Part shown: piece after piece, positions 26,682 to 40,939 of the stretch | Numbering within the stretch: the stretch's first letter is position 1 | Layout of the letters: every line of letters starts with the position of its first letter | Assembly (NCBI GenBank): GCA_000474255.1 | Contig: BATO01000001.1 | Span: 124,001-188,000 of the forward strand | DNA from: Aquipseudomonas alcaligenes MRY13-0052 | GTDB taxonomy: Bacteria; Pseudomonadota; Gammaproteobacteria; Pseudomonadales; Pseudomonadaceae | Reading direction: 5' to 3' | DNA length: 64,000 bases | Notes under the pieces: model-generated | The model's input: only the letters and a program-made list of their open reading frames with translations | Told to the model about the DNA's origin: nothing | The model's database searches: none | Position numbers and translations under genes: made by a program

Positions 26682-27581
26682 TCACACCTGGCTCTGGTCG
26701 AGGAACAGGTGCTCGGCGAGGAAGTCGACGAACACCCGCAGCTTGGCGGGCATCTGCTTGTAGCACGGCCAGAGGGCGCGGAAGTGGGCGGAATGCTGGT
26801 TGCGGTCCTCGAGCACGGCCTGCAGCTGGCCGCTGGCGAGGGCGTCGCGCACGGCGAAGTCGGGCAGGCAGGTGATGCCCATGCCTTCGCTGGCGACGCG
26901 GATCAGGGTGTCGGCGTGGTTGCACACCAGGGTGGTGGGCAGCTGCGGTTCGCTTTCCCCCGCGTCCAGACGCAGGGGCCATTTCTGCAGCTTGCCGGTG
27001 CTGGGGAACTTGTAGTGCAGGCAGGCGTGCTGCTCCAGGTCGGCCGGCACCCGTGGCGTACCCCGGGCGGCCAGGTAGTCGGGCGAGCCCACCAGCTGCA
27101 GGTGGAAGGCGCCGAGCTGGCGGGCGCGCAGGCGCGAGTCCTCGGGGATGCCGCTGCGCACCACCACGTCGAAGCCTTCCTCGATCACGTCCACCAGGCG
27201 GTCGCTGAAATCCAGGTCCAGCTCGATGCCGGGGTAGCGGCGCATGAAGGCCGGCAGCACCACGGGGAAGAGGCCCAGCACCAGGGGCAGGCTGACCCGC
27301 AGGCGGCCGCTGGGCTCCTGGGTGTTTTGCGACAGCTCGTGCTCGGCCGCCTCCAGCTCGCCGAGGATGCGCCGGCAGCGTTCGAGGAACAGCGTGCCTT
27401 CCACCGTGAGGTTGATGCTGCGGGTGTTGCGGTGGAACAGGCGCACGCCGAGGTGCTGCTCCAGGCGGGCGATGCCCTTGCCCACCGCCGAGGCGGAGAT
27501 GCCCAGGACGCGGCCGGCGGCGACGAAGCTCTGGCTTTCGGTGACCTGGACGAAGAGGGCGAGGCGGTTGAGGCTTTCCAT
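26682..27581 (-). CDS. LysR-family transcriptional regulator
   Basis: A 299-residue LysR regulator. The N-terminal winged helix-turn-helix (residues about 1-60) contains SFVAAGRVLGISASAVGKGI and the recognition helix RLEQHLGVRLFHRNTRSI. The effector domain spans 90-295, typical of the CrgA-type group. It is divergent from an MFS exporter gene with a 110-base gap containing an inverted repeat, so that exporter is its likely target. The effector is unknown. Confidence 0.93.
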   Translation of the reverse strand: MESLNRLALFVQVTESQSFVAAGRVLGISASAVGKGIARLEQHLGVRLFHRNTRSINLTVEGTLFLERCRRILGELEAAEHELSQNTQEPSGRLRVSLPLVLGLFPVVLPAFMRRYPGIELDLDFSDRLVDVIEEGFDVVVRSGIPEDSRLRARQLGAFHLQLVGSPDYLAARGTPRVPADLEQHACLHYKFPSTGKLQKWPLRLDAGESEPQLPTTLVCNHADTLIRVASEGMGITCLPDFAVRDALASGQLQAVLEDRNQHSAHFRALWPCYKQMPAKLRVFVDFLAEHLFLDQSQV

Positions 27582-27606
27582 GGTGCTTCCGATTGAGGAC
27601 TCAGGC

Positions 27607-27623
27607 TTCCGTTAAGTGCGGAA
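27607..27623. promoter_or_regulatory. Candidate LysR operator between the regulator and MFS genes
   Basis: Inverted repeat TTCCG-N7-CGGAA in the divergent intergenic gap. A second TTCCG lies at 27637, running into the palindrome GTAATTAC at 27641-27648. Position and symmetry fit LysR binding, but it has not been matched to a known operator. Confidence 0.4.
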
Positions 27624-27691
27624 TACTAGCCTGTTTTTCCGTAATTACCGCCGCCATAACCTGCTCCGACTTTCCTTGCGGAGCTTCCGAA

Positions 27692-29218
27692 ATGACCGAT
27701 TCATCCCTTTCCGACGGTGCTCGCCGCTGGCTGCTGCTGGCTGCCTGCCTGACGGCGGTGCTGATCCCGCTGTGCTTCACCGGCCCGGCGGTGGTGCTGC
27801 CGGCCATCAGCCAGGCCCTGGGCGGTTCGGCGGTGGAGCTGAGCTGGATCACCAATGGCTACATCCTCGCCTACGGCAGCGCGATGATGGCGGCCGGCAG
27901 CCTGGCCGACATCCACGGGCGCAAGCGCGTGTGGCTGGTGGGCCTGGCGCTGTTCGCGGCGGTGACCCTGGTGATTCCCTTCGCGCCCACGGTGCTGTGG
28001 TTCGACCTGTTGCGCGTGCTCCAGGGCCTGGGTGGTTCCGCCGCCTTCGCCGGGGCCATGGCGGCGCTGGCCCAGGAGTTCCATGGCCCGATCCGCACCC
28101 GGGTGTTCAGCCTGTTGGGCACCACCTTCGGCCTGGGGCTGGCGTTCGGCCCGTTGCTGGCCGGCCTGCTGAGCGACGGCCTGGGCTGGCGCATGGTGTT
28201 CTTGCTGCCGGCGCTGTTCGGCATTGCCGGCGCGCTGCTGGTGGCTGTTTGCGCCCGCGAGAGCCGCGACCCCAATGCCCAGGGGCTGGATTGGCCGGGG
28301 GCGATCAGCTTCACCGCGATGCTCACCCTGTTCACCTGCGGCACGCTGCTGGCGCCGGAGCACGGCTGGTCGCACCCGCTGGTGCAGGGTTCGCTGTGGG
28401 GCAGCCTGGCGTTGCTGGTGGCCTTCGTGGTGATCGAGCGGCGCAGCCCACGGCCGATGCTGGAGCTGGGCCTGTTCCGTCGTGCGCAGTTCGCCGGTGT
28501 TCAGTTGCTGGGGGCGTCGCCCGCCTTCGCCTTCGTGGTGCTGATCGTGCTGCTGCCGGGGCGTTTCATCGGTGTGGATGGCCTCAGCGCCGTGCAGACC
28601 GGGCAACTGATGATCGCCTTGTCGGCGCCGTTGCTGGTGGTGCCGATGCTGGCGGCATGGCTGTCGCGCTGGTTCACCGCCGGTGTGCTGTCGGCCCTGG
28701 GCCTGGCGTTGAACGCGCTGGGGCTGTTGTGGATGAGCGAGGCGCTGGTGGCCGGGCCGCAGGCACTGGTGCTGCCGATGCTGCTGGTGGGCGTGGGCAT
28801 CGGCTTGCCCTGGGGGTTGATGGACGGGCTGGCGGTGAGCGTGGTGGAGAAGGAGCGGGCGGGCATGGCCACCGGCATCTTCAACACCGTGCGGGTGTCC
28901 GGCGACGGCGTGGCCATCGCCCTGGTCGGCGCGTTGCTGGCCGCACTGATGCTGGTGGCCATGCCGGCTTCAGCGGTGGCGCCGTCGCAATTGGTCGCTG
29001 CCGCCAGCCATGCGGCCCTGGGCGACCTGGCCCAGGCCGCGACGATACTGGGGGTGGACCGGGCGGCGCTGCTGCCGGGCTATGACGCGGCGTTCCGCAC
29101 CCTGCTGCAGGTGCTGGCGGCGGTGACCGGACTGACGGCGGTGCTGGTGTTCGCGCTGCTGGGCAGGGTGCGCACCCATGAGCCGGAGGCAGCGGGAGAG
29201 GTGCCTTGTGAGGCGTAG
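27692..29218 (+). CDS. MFS drug-export-type transporter, DHA2 (14-TM) family
   Basis: A 508-residue inner-membrane antiporter. Hydrophobic spans occur throughout, the count fitting the 14-span DHA2 group. Motif A appears as GSLADIHGRKRVWLVGL. The motif C region is LLGTTFGLGLAFGPLLAGLL. Length matches EmrB-like exporters. The start at 27692 follows TTGCGGAGC; the earlier in-frame extension reads through the regulatory gap. It is divergent from a LysR regulator that probably controls it. No membrane-fusion partner (EmrA-like) is adjacent. The substrate is unknown. Confidence 0.9.
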   Translation: MTDSSLSDGARRWLLLAACLTAVLIPLCFTGPAVVLPAISQALGGSAVELSWITNGYILAYGSAMMAAGSLADIHGRKRVWLVGLALFAAVTLVIPFAPTVLWFDLLRVLQGLGGSAAFAGAMAALAQEFHGPIRTRVFSLLGTTFGLGLAFGPLLAGLLSDGLGWRMVFLLPALFGIAGALLVAVCARESRDPNAQGLDWPGAISFTAMLTLFTCGTLLAPEHGWSHPLVQGSLWGSLALLVAFVVIERRSPRPMLELGLFRRAQFAGVQLLGASPAFAFVVLIVLLPGRFIGVDGLSAVQTGQLMIALSAPLLVVPMLAAWLSRWFTAGVLSALGLALNALGLLWMSEALVAGPQALVLPMLLVGVGIGLPWGLMDGLAVSVVEKERAGMATGIFNTVRVSGDGVAIALVGALLAALMLVAMPASAVAPSQLVAAASHAALGDLAQAATILGVDRAALLPGYDAAFRTLLQVLAAVTGLTAVLVFALLGRVRTHEPEAAGEVPCEA

Positions 29219-29228
29219 CCGTGCGTAG

Positions 29229-29301
29229 GGTGGACCACGCTTCATCGGTCCACCGTCGGTGTGGCCGGTAACGCCTACAAGAGCATCGCGAATGAATTCG
29301 C
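29229..29301. repeat. Two REP-like palindromes
   Basis: GGTGGACC / GGTCCACC at 29229-29254, then GCGAAT-GA-ATTCGC at 29288-29301 followed by CTCCCACAGG. The latter is a common Pseudomonas REP core. They occupy the gap between the convergent MFS and rlmF genes. Confidence 0.6.
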
Positions 29302-29321
29302 TCCCACAGGGAAGGAGCGGA

Positions 29322-30317
29322 TCAGGCGGGCCAGCGTTCCTTGCGCCAGGCGCGGCGCTGGTTCTTTTCCAGGTAGGTCCAGGCGACGAAGCGGCTTTGC
29401 TTCTGGCCCTGGGCCATGTGCACCACGCGGACGTCGGTGGCGCCGAGGGCCTTGAGACGGTCCTGCAGGGGCGCGACGTTGCCGGCCTTGGACACCAGGG
29501 TGCTGAACCAGAACACCTGCTGGCCGAAGGTGGCGCTTTCGTCGGCCATGCGCGCGATGAAGGCCGCTTCGCCGCCTTCGCAGTGCAGCTCGTTGGACTG
29601 GCCGCCGAAGTTGAGCACCGGCAATGTGCGGCTCGGGTCCTGCTTGCCGAGGTTCTTCCACTTGCGCCGACTGCCGCTGCGGGCTTCGTCCAGGGAGGCG
29701 TGGAAGGGCGGGTTGCACAGGGTGAAGTCGAAGCGCTCGTCGGCCTGCAGCAGGCCCTGGAAGATGTGCTGCGGGTGCTCCTGGCGGCGCAGCTCGATGG
29801 CGTCGCCGTATTGCGGGTTGGCGGTGAGGATGGCGGCGGCGGAGTCCAGGGACTGCGGGTCGATGTCGGCGCCGACGAAGCGCCAGCCGTAGTCATGGTG
29901 GCCGATCAGCGGGTAGATGCAGTTGGCCCCGACGCCGATGTCCAGCCCGCGCAGGCCGGGGCCCTTGGGGATCACGCCGTCATGGGCGGCGCCCAGCAGG
30001 TCGGCCAGATGGTGCAGGTAGTCGGCGCGACCGGGGATGGGCGGGCACAGGTAGCCGGCGGGGATGTCCCACTGGCGGATGCCGTAGAACTGCTGCAGCA
30101 GCGCGCGGTTGAAGACCTTGACCGCCTCGGGGTTGGCGAAGTCGATGCTTTGCTTGCCGTAGGGGTTGAGGATGACGAACGCGGCCAGCTCCGGGTTGCC
30201 TGCGATCAGCGCCGGGAAGTCGTAGCGGCCCTGGTGGCGGTTGCGCGGGTGCAGCGGCGCCTTGCTCCCTTCGGACGGCTTGGCCGGTGCGGTCTTGCTG
30301 GGCGGTTTGCTGGGCAT
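29322..30317 (-). CDS. rlmF: 23S rRNA (adenine-1618-N6)-methyltransferase RlmF
   Basis: An SAM-dependent methyltransferase (331 residues) that modifies A1618 of 23S rRNA. The RlmF-specific N-terminal stretch [16 protein letters not shown] is present. It is followed by the SAM motif [15 protein letters not shown] and the catalytic motif [14 protein letters not shown] for N6-adenine transfer. The ATG at 30315-30317 ([10 protein letters not shown]) is favoured over one 11 codons upstream because the family begins with a short basic tail. The next gene upstream on the same strand is an SLC13 permease. Confidence 0.94.
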   Translation of the reverse strand: MPSKPPSKTAPAKPSEGSKAPLHPRNRHQGRYDFPALIAGNPELAAFVILNPYGKQSIDFANPEAVKVFNRALLQQFYGIRQWDIPAGYLCPPIPGRADYLHHLADLLGAAHDGVIPKGPGLRGLDIGVGANCIYPLIGHHDYGWRFVGADIDPQSLDSAAAILTANPQYGDAIELRRQEHPQHIFQGLLQADERFDFTLCNPPFHASLDEARSGSRRKWKNLGKQDPSRTLPVLNFGGQSNELHCEGGEAAFIARMADESATFGQQVFWFSTLVSKAGNVAPLQDRLKALGATDVRVVHMAQGQKQSRFVAWTYLEKNQRRAWRKERWPA

Positions 30318-30395
30318 GGCGAGGTCCGGGAACGAAGGGCAGGCGCGCATTATTCACAACCCGCCGGGTTTGGCCAGCCGCCGTCGGGCGGCCGG

Positions 30396-32225
30396 TCAGA
30401 AGGGCAGGAGCCAGGGCACCAGCAGCACGGTGACGACCATCACCAGCAGGGTGAAGGGCACGCCGACCTTGACGAAGTCGCCGAAGCGGTACTGGCCGGG
30501 GCCGAGCACCAGGGTGTTCACCGGTGAGGAGATGGGCGTCATGAAGGCGGCCGAGGCGGCCAGGGCCACGGTCATGGCGAAGGGCTGCGGCGAGACGCCA
30601 AGCTGCTGGGCGGTGGCGATGGCCACCGGGGCCATGAGCACGGCGGTGGCGGTGTTGGAGATGAACAGGCCGATCACTGCGGTGAGCACGAACAGCGCGG
30701 CGACGACCAGGCGCGGCGTGGCATCGCCCAGCAACGCCACCAGGCCCTGCACGGCGAGGCCGATGCCGCCGGTCTGTTGCAGGGCGTGGGCGAAGGGCAG
30801 CATGCCGACGATGAGGATCAGCGTGGGCCAGTGGATGGCGCGGTAGGCGCTGTCCAGGTCGATGCAGCGGAACGCGCCCATCAGCAGGCAGCCCACCAGC
30901 GCGGCCATGACGTTGGGCACCAGGCCGCTGACCATCAGCACCACCATCACCGCCAGGCTGAGCAGGGCGTGGGGCGCCTTGTGCGCGGTGGGGGCCACTT
31001 CGTCCACCTCGGCGGGCAGGCTGAGCACCAGGAAGTCGCGGCCCTGGGCCTGCAGGCGGTGGATGTCCTTCCATTCGCCGGCCACCAGCAGGGTGTCGGA
31101 GCCCTTGAGCTTTTCATCCACCAGCACGCCTTCGAGGGGGCGACCGTGGCGGCGCAGGCCGACGACGTTGAGGCGGTGGCGGCTGCGGAAGCCCAGTTCC
31201 TGGATGGTCTTGCCCGGCAGCTCCGATTCCGGCGGCAGGGCGACTTCGGCCAGGCCCAACTGGTGGGCGTGCAAGCTGTAGTAGGAAGCGTTGAGGGGCA
31301 TGGGCTCCAGGCCCAGTGCATGGTAGGCGCCGAGCAGGCCGATGGCGGGGCTGGCGAGGTCCACCAGCAGCACGTCGCCGGGCTCCAGCTGGGTGTTGCC
31401 GGTGGCCATCAGCAGCAGGGTGCGGAACTTGCGCTGGCGCTCGACGGCGATGACGTTGATGCCGTATTCGCGGCGCAGCTCCAGCTCGTTGAGGGCCTGG
31501 CGCGCCAGGGGCGAGTCGGCGCGCACCCGCAGGCGCCGTTCGCGCTCGCTGAGGTGGTAGGCGCCGGCCAGGTCAGCGAGGGTCAGGCGCGGGGCGGCGG
31601 TGTTCTGGTCACGGCTGTCGCGGCCGAGCCAGCGGCTGGCGACGAGCATGTAGAGCACACCGAGGACCAGCACGGCGAGGCCGATGGGGGTGGGGCCGAA
31701 GAAGCCGAAGCCGTCGAAGCCGGCGCGGCGCAGTTCGCTGTGCACCACCATGTTCGGCGGCGTGGCCACCAGGGTGAGCATGCCGCTGATCAGGCCGGCG
31801 AAGGCAAGGGGCATCATCAGCCGCGCCGGGGCGATCTTCAGGCGGGCGGCGACGCCGAGCACCACGGGGATGAAGATGGCGACGATGCCGGTGGAGCTCA
31901 TCACCGAGCCGAGCCCGGCGACGCTGAGCATGAGCAGCACCAGCAGGCGCGTCTCGCTGCTGCCGGCGCGGGCCACCAGCCAGTCGCCCAGGCGGTAGGC
32001 GATGCCGGTGCGCACCAGGCCGTCGCCGATGATGAAGAGCGCGGCGATCAGCACCACGCTGGGGTCGCTGAAGCCGGCCAGGGCCTGCTCGGTGGTGAGC
32101 ACGCCGCTCAGCGCCAGGGCGACCAGGGCCAGCAGGGCGACGGCGTCCATGCGCGGGCGGTTGCGCACGAAGAGGGTGACGACCACCAGCAGCAGGCCGA
32201 GTACCCAGATGAGTTGCGGGGTCAT
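30396..32225 (-). CDS. SLC13-family permease with tandem TrkA-C domains
   Basis: A 609-residue inner-membrane permease of the divalent anion/sodium symporter (citrate-sulfate) group. The two membrane halves are separated by a soluble region (about 205-390) with two RCK/TrkA-C domains. The first begins near LRVRADSPLARQALNELEL and the second contains LPPESELPGKTIQELGF. Signature membrane stretches include MSSTGIVAIFIPVVLGVA and FISNTATAVLMAPVAIATA. The usual substrates are sulfate, C4-dicarboxylates or other anions; none can be fixed here. No ribosome-site anomaly. Confidence 0.88.
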   Translation of the reverse strand: MTPQLIWVLGLLLVVVTLFVRNRPRMDAVALLALVALALSGVLTTEQALAGFSDPSVVLIAALFIIGDGLVRTGIAYRLGDWLVARAGSSETRLLVLLMLSVAGLGSVMSSTGIVAIFIPVVLGVAARLKIAPARLMMPLAFAGLISGMLTLVATPPNMVVHSELRRAGFDGFGFFGPTPIGLAVLVLGVLYMLVASRWLGRDSRDQNTAAPRLTLADLAGAYHLSERERRLRVRADSPLARQALNELELRREYGINVIAVERQRKFRTLLLMATGNTQLEPGDVLLVDLASPAIGLLGAYHALGLEPMPLNASYYSLHAHQLGLAEVALPPESELPGKTIQELGFRSRHRLNVVGLRRHGRPLEGVLVDEKLKGSDTLLVAGEWKDIHRLQAQGRDFLVLSLPAEVDEVAPTAHKAPHALLSLAVMVVLMVSGLVPNVMAALVGCLLMGAFRCIDLDSAYRAIHWPTLILIVGMLPFAHALQQTGGIGLAVQGLVALLGDATPRLVVAALFVLTAVIGLFISNTATAVLMAPVAIATAQQLGVSPQPFAMTVALAASAAFMTPISSPVNTLVLGPGQYRFGDFVKVGVPFTLLVMVVTVLLVPWLLPF

Positions 32226-32260
32226 GGCGGGGGCTCCTGGATGGGGTGTGGCTGTTGCGC

Positions 32261-32313
32261 CGTAGCCCGGATTTCAACCCGGAGGGGGTTCCCGGGCTGA
32301 AGCCCGGGCTACG
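32261..32313. repeat. Paired, opposed REP elements (BIME-like)
   Basis: CGTAGCCCGG at 32261-32270 is inverted as CCGGGCTACG at 32304-32313, and the inner palindrome CCCGGGCT-GA-AGCCCGGG lies at 32291-32308. The left half matches the repeat at 9561. The whole can fold into one long cruciform. It lies between the SLC13 permease start and the next minus-strand gene. Confidence 0.7.
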
Positions 32314-32335
32314 ACTATCTACGGACGTGATTCTG

Positions 32336-32632
32336 TCAGGGGTAGCCGAGGGTGGTCTTGATCTGTTGCAGGTTGGCGGCGATCCAGTGCTTGTCGATGG
32401 CGCCCCAGTCGCGGATCACGTAGTGGCCGGCGTTGTTGCGGGCGCCTTCGTCCTGCTGGAACTGGCAGTCGATGTCCAGGTCGGCGAGGGCGGCGAGGGT
32501 GTCCTGGGCAGTGCGGCGGGGCATGCCGGTGGCGTCCATCAGGGCGGGGACGCTGACGGCGGTGCCGCTGTCGATCAGCCAGGCGACGTAGAGGCGGCGG
32601 TAGAAGCTGGTCTTGGTCTTGCTGGTTTCCAT
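32336..32632 (-). CDS. Small winged helix-turn-helix protein
   Basis: A 98-residue protein whose middle (about 22-60) is a helix-turn-helix: VSVPALMDATGMPRRTAQDT, then LAALADLDIDCQF as the wing. The remainder (GHYVIRDWGAIDKHWIAANL) is conserved in a Pseudomonas family of predicted DNA-binding proteins of unknown target. It follows the SRPBCC gene by 13 bases on the same strand, so they are co-transcribed. A small local regulator is plausible but unproven. Confidence 0.7.
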   Translation of the reverse strand: METSKTKTSFYRRLYVAWLIDSGTAVSVPALMDATGMPRRTAQDTLAALADLDIDCQFQQDEGARNNAGHYVIRDWGAIDKHWIAANLQQIKTTLGYP

Positions 32633-32645
32633 GGGGGCTCCGGGT

Positions 32646-33095
32646 TCAGGGCGCGCGATGGCGCAGCACGCGGTGGCGGTTGGCGAAGAACAGGCGCAGG
32701 AACAGCCGCACCAGCGGGGCGCCGAACAGTGGCTCGACGGTGAGGCGGTCGATCACCCGGGTGCCGCTGCCCTGTACTTCCAGGCGGCGTTCGTGGCGCC
32801 ATAGGCGCATGCCGGTCATGGGGGATTCTTCGACGAAGCCGACGCCGGGGTTGAGCTCGCGCAGGGTCAGCCGCGAGGTGCCCAGCGGCAGAAAGCCGAA
32901 CAGCCAGAGGTAGCTGGTGAACAGCGGCTCGCCGGGCTGGAAGGCGAGGTCTTCGAGGTTGCGGATGCCGGCGGGCACGGTCATGCGCAGCCAGGGGCGC
33001 ATTTCCTCGCGCAGGCGGTCGATGTCGGTGATCCAGCTCCAGGCCTGGCCGGGGCTGACGGCGAGGGTGGATTCGAAGCGCAGTTCGATGGGCAT
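32646..33095 (-). CDS. SRPBCC-fold (polyketide cyclase/START-like) protein
   Basis: A 149-residue soluble protein with the SRPBCC opening PIELRFESTLAVSPGQAWSW and a helix near 20-40. Strands run to the closing helix VRLFLRLFFANRHRVLRHRA, characteristic of the ligand-binding helix-grip fold. The ATG at 33093-33095 is preferred to one nine codons earlier. These proteins bind or modify hydrophobic ligands; no ligand is suggested by the context. It is the first gene of a short minus-strand unit with the helix-turn-helix gene. Confidence 0.75.
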   Translation of the reverse strand: MPIELRFESTLAVSPGQAWSWITDIDRLREEMRPWLRMTVPAGIRNLEDLAFQPGEPLFTSYLWLFGFLPLGTSRLTLRELNPGVGFVEESPMTGMRLWRHERRLEVQGSGTRVIDRLTVEPLFGAPLVRLFLRLFFANRHRVLRHRAP

Positions 33096-33120
33096 GTCTT
33101 CCACGTCCCTATGAAAGAGC

Positions 33121-33144
33121 AAGGCCCGCCGATTGGCGGGCCTT
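33121..33144 (-). terminator. Terminator hairpin after valS
   Basis: Stem AAGGCCCGCC / GGCGGGCCTT with a GATT loop, 7 bases past the valS stop. The U-run on the minus strand is short and interrupted. Confidence 0.7.
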
Positions 33145-33150
33145 GTGGGC

Positions 33151-36000
<2,850 letters not shown>

Positions 36001-36109
36001 GGTGCGGCGGGACCGTGTCGGCAACTGATCGGAAAGCCGCCGAGTATAGCGGCTGCGGGTACAAGCCCCAAGCGCGGGGCGCGATGGGGCGGCGCGAGGC
36101 GCGCGCCGG

Positions 36110-36583
36110 TCAGCCGCGGCGGGGCGGCTGGGGCAGGAGGCGGGTCAGGCGGGCGCTGAGGCGGCGCTTGAGCTCGGCTTCTATCTGGGGCACGAAATCG
36201 TCGATGACGTCTTGCAGGATGAGTTGCGCGGCGGCGCGCAACTCGGTGTCCAGGCGGCTGAATTCCTGGGCGCTGGCGGCTTCGGCGCTGCGCTGCAGGG
36301 CGGACTGGATGGGTGTGGTGCTCGGCTGCTCGACCCGCGCTGCAGGCGCGGGGGTGGGCTGCACGGCCGGCGCCGGGCGCGGGGCGACGGGGTCGCTGCC
36401 CAGCGGGGTGAGCTCGAAGGGCGGTGGTTCGACGATTTCGGAGAGCAGGGGGATGCTGTTCGGGTCGACGGACTCGGTGAGCAGGGGCGGCTCGCTGCTG
36501 GTGTGTTCATCGAGCAGGGCGCGGATCGACTCGAGGTCGTCGAGCAGGTGAGCGGGCTTTTGCGGCGGTCTGGAGTTGTCCAT
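36110..36583 (-). CDS. Conserved hypothetical protein between holC and valS
   Basis: A 157-residue protein I cannot assign. It has three parts. The N-terminal section (1-60) contains acidic, helix-forming [14 protein letters not shown] and two short repeats of the [11 protein letters not shown] / SEIVEPPP type. A Pro/Ala-rich linker spans about 61-92. The C-terminal helical domain (100-157) contains [20 protein letters not shown] and a basic end ([20 protein letters not shown]). There is no membrane segment. It lies 9 bases after holC on the same strand and 109 bases before valS, so it is in the replication/translation operon. A link to Pol III chi or to ribosome-associated replication control is only inference. 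Confidence 0.7.
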   Translation of the reverse strand: MDNSRPPQKPAHLLDDLESIRALLDEHTSSEPPLLTESVDPNSIPLLSEIVEPPPFELTPLGSDPVAPRPAPAVQPTPAPAARVEQPSTTPIQSALQRSAEAASAQEFSRLDTELRAAAQLILQDVIDDFVPQIEAELKRRLSARLTRLLPQPPRRG

Positions 36584-36592
36584 GGGGCGTAC

Positions 36593-37012
36593 TTAGAGTT
36601 CGACTCGCTTTGGATCATAGCCGCGCTGGCGATAGGTCCGGAAATTCTCACGGCAGGCGGCCAGCAGCGCTGGCTCCTGATTGACGATCTCGATGATGCG
36701 GCTGAAGCGTTCGAGATGCGGCGAGAGGCTGGCGTCGAGGTTGATCAGCAGGCCCTGGGCGGCTTCGGGCTGTTCGTTGGCGCCGATCACCACCGGTGCC
36801 TGCGGGTCGTCTTCATGCTGGCCGTGGGGGATGAAGGTTTCGGCCTTGAAGCGCCACATCAGCTCGTCCAGCTCGTTGCCCTGGGCCTTGTCGGCGCAGC
36901 GAACGAACACCGGCAGGCCATGGCGCCAGGCCTTGCTCGCCAGCTGGCAGGCGGCGCGCAGGCGGTCCGCCGGGCTGCTGGAAGAAAGGACGTAGAACTC
37001 GACGCGGGTCAT
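36593..37012 (-). CDS. holC: DNA polymerase III subunit chi
   Basis: The accessory clamp-loader subunit (139 residues) that bridges the psi subunit and single-stranded DNA-binding protein. The family opening MTRVEFYVLSSSSPADRLRA and LMWRFKAETFIPHGQ are present, along with PVVIGANEQPEAAQGLLINL. Length is normal. It sits between pepA (63 bases upstream) and an uncharacterised small gene (9 bases downstream), the typical operon position. Confidence 0.95.
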   Translation of the reverse strand: MTRVEFYVLSSSSPADRLRAACQLASKAWRHGLPVFVRCADKAQGNELDELMWRFKAETFIPHGQHEDDPQAPVVIGANEQPEAAQGLLINLDASLSPHLERFSRIIEIVNQEPALLAACRENFRTYRQRGYDPKRVEL

Positions 37013-37040
37013 GGCTGGGTGTTCCTGAGGTGAGGCGGGT

Positions 37041-37064
37041 GCCCGGCGGCCTGTGCCGCCGGGC
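37041..37064 (-). terminator. Strong hairpin between pepA and holC
   Basis: Perfect 10-bp stem GCCCGGCGGC / GCCGCCGGGC with a CTGT loop, 12 bases past the pepA stop. No U-tract follows, so it may attenuate or stabilise rather than terminate transcription into holC. Confidence 0.45.
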
Positions 37065-37075
37065 GATGCTGCAGT

Positions 37076-39814
<2,739 letters not shown>

Positions 39815-39822
<8 letters not shown>

Positions 39823-40876
39823 GTTGGATCGTTATATCGGCACCAGCGTGTTCTTCGGCATCCTCGCGGTGCTGGGGGTGATAGTCGGGCTGGCGCTGCT
39901 GTTCGCCTTCATCGATGAATTGGGCGATGTGGATGGCTCCTACGGTGTGCTGGAAGCGGCCACCTATGTGCTGATGACCACGCCCCGCCGGGTTTACGAG
40001 ATGCTGCCGATGGCAGCGCTGATCGGCAGCCTGATCGGCCTCGGCGGCCTGGCCAGCAGCAGCGAGCTGACCATCATGCGTGCGGCGGGCGTGTCCATCG
40101 GGCGCATCGTCTGGGCGGTGATGAAGCCGCTGCTGGTGCTGATGCTGGTGGGGGTGCTGATCGGCGAGTACGTCGCGCCCTGGAGCGAGAACCTGGCACA
40201 GGGCAACCGCGCCCTGGCGCAAGGTGGCGGTGAGGCGCAGAGCGCCAAGCGCGGCCTGTGGCACCGCCAGGGTAACCAGTACGTGCATATCAACGCCGTG
40301 CAGCCCAATGGCGTGCTCTATGGCGTGACCCGCTACGACTTCGATGGCGAACGCCATATGCAATCGGCGAGCTTCGCCCGTCGTGCTCTGTACCAGACCG
40401 ACCACTGGCAGCTGGAAGACGTTTCCACCACCTACTTCCGTGGTGACCACACCGAAGTGGTGGAAGCGGCGAACGAACGCTGGGATATCGAGCTGAACCC
40501 GCAACTGCTGGGCACGGTGGTTATGGAGCCCGAGGCCCTGTCGATCACCGGCCTGTGGCGCTACACCCATTACCTGGCGGACCAGGGGCTGAACAACGGC
40601 CGCTACTGGCTGGCGTTCTGGACCAAGGTGCTGCAGCCGCTGGTCACCGGTGCGCTGGTGCTGATGGCGATCTCCTTCATCTTCGGCCCGCTGCGCTCGG
40701 TGACCCTGGGGCAGCGCGTGTTCACTGGCGTGGTGATCGGCTTCGTGGTGCGTATCAGCCAGGACCTGCTTGGCCCGTCCAGCCTGGTGTTCGGCTTCTC
40801 GCCGCTGCTGGCGGTGCTGATTCCTGCCGGTATCTGTGCCCTGGCCGGTGCCTGGCTGCTGAGGCGCGCGGGGTAG
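39815..40876 (+). CDS. lptG: LPS export permease subunit LptG
   Basis: Partner of LptF in the LptB2FG complex. Its 353 residues have the same topology: three N-terminal spans (LDRYIGTSVFFGILAVLGVI, then VYEMLPMAALIGSLIGLGGL), a periplasmic beta-rich domain, and three C-terminal spans. The coupling helix near the first loop carries SSELTIMRAAGVSIGRI, expected to contact LptB. The ATG at 39815 follows GAGGTGG. The gene ends with a strong terminator. Confidence 0.95.
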
Positions 40877-40890
40877 TTTCCCCGGGCATG

Positions 40891-40919
40891 AAAAAGCCGG
40901 CTGCGAGCCGGCTTTTTCT
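40891..40919 (+). terminator. Intrinsic terminator after lptG (bidirectional)
   Basis: Stem AAAAAGCCGGCT / AGCCGGCTTTTT with a GCG loop, followed by T. It also serves the convergent RDD gene. Confidence 0.93.
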
Positions 40920-40939
40920 TGGGCGCGATTCGGGTGGCG

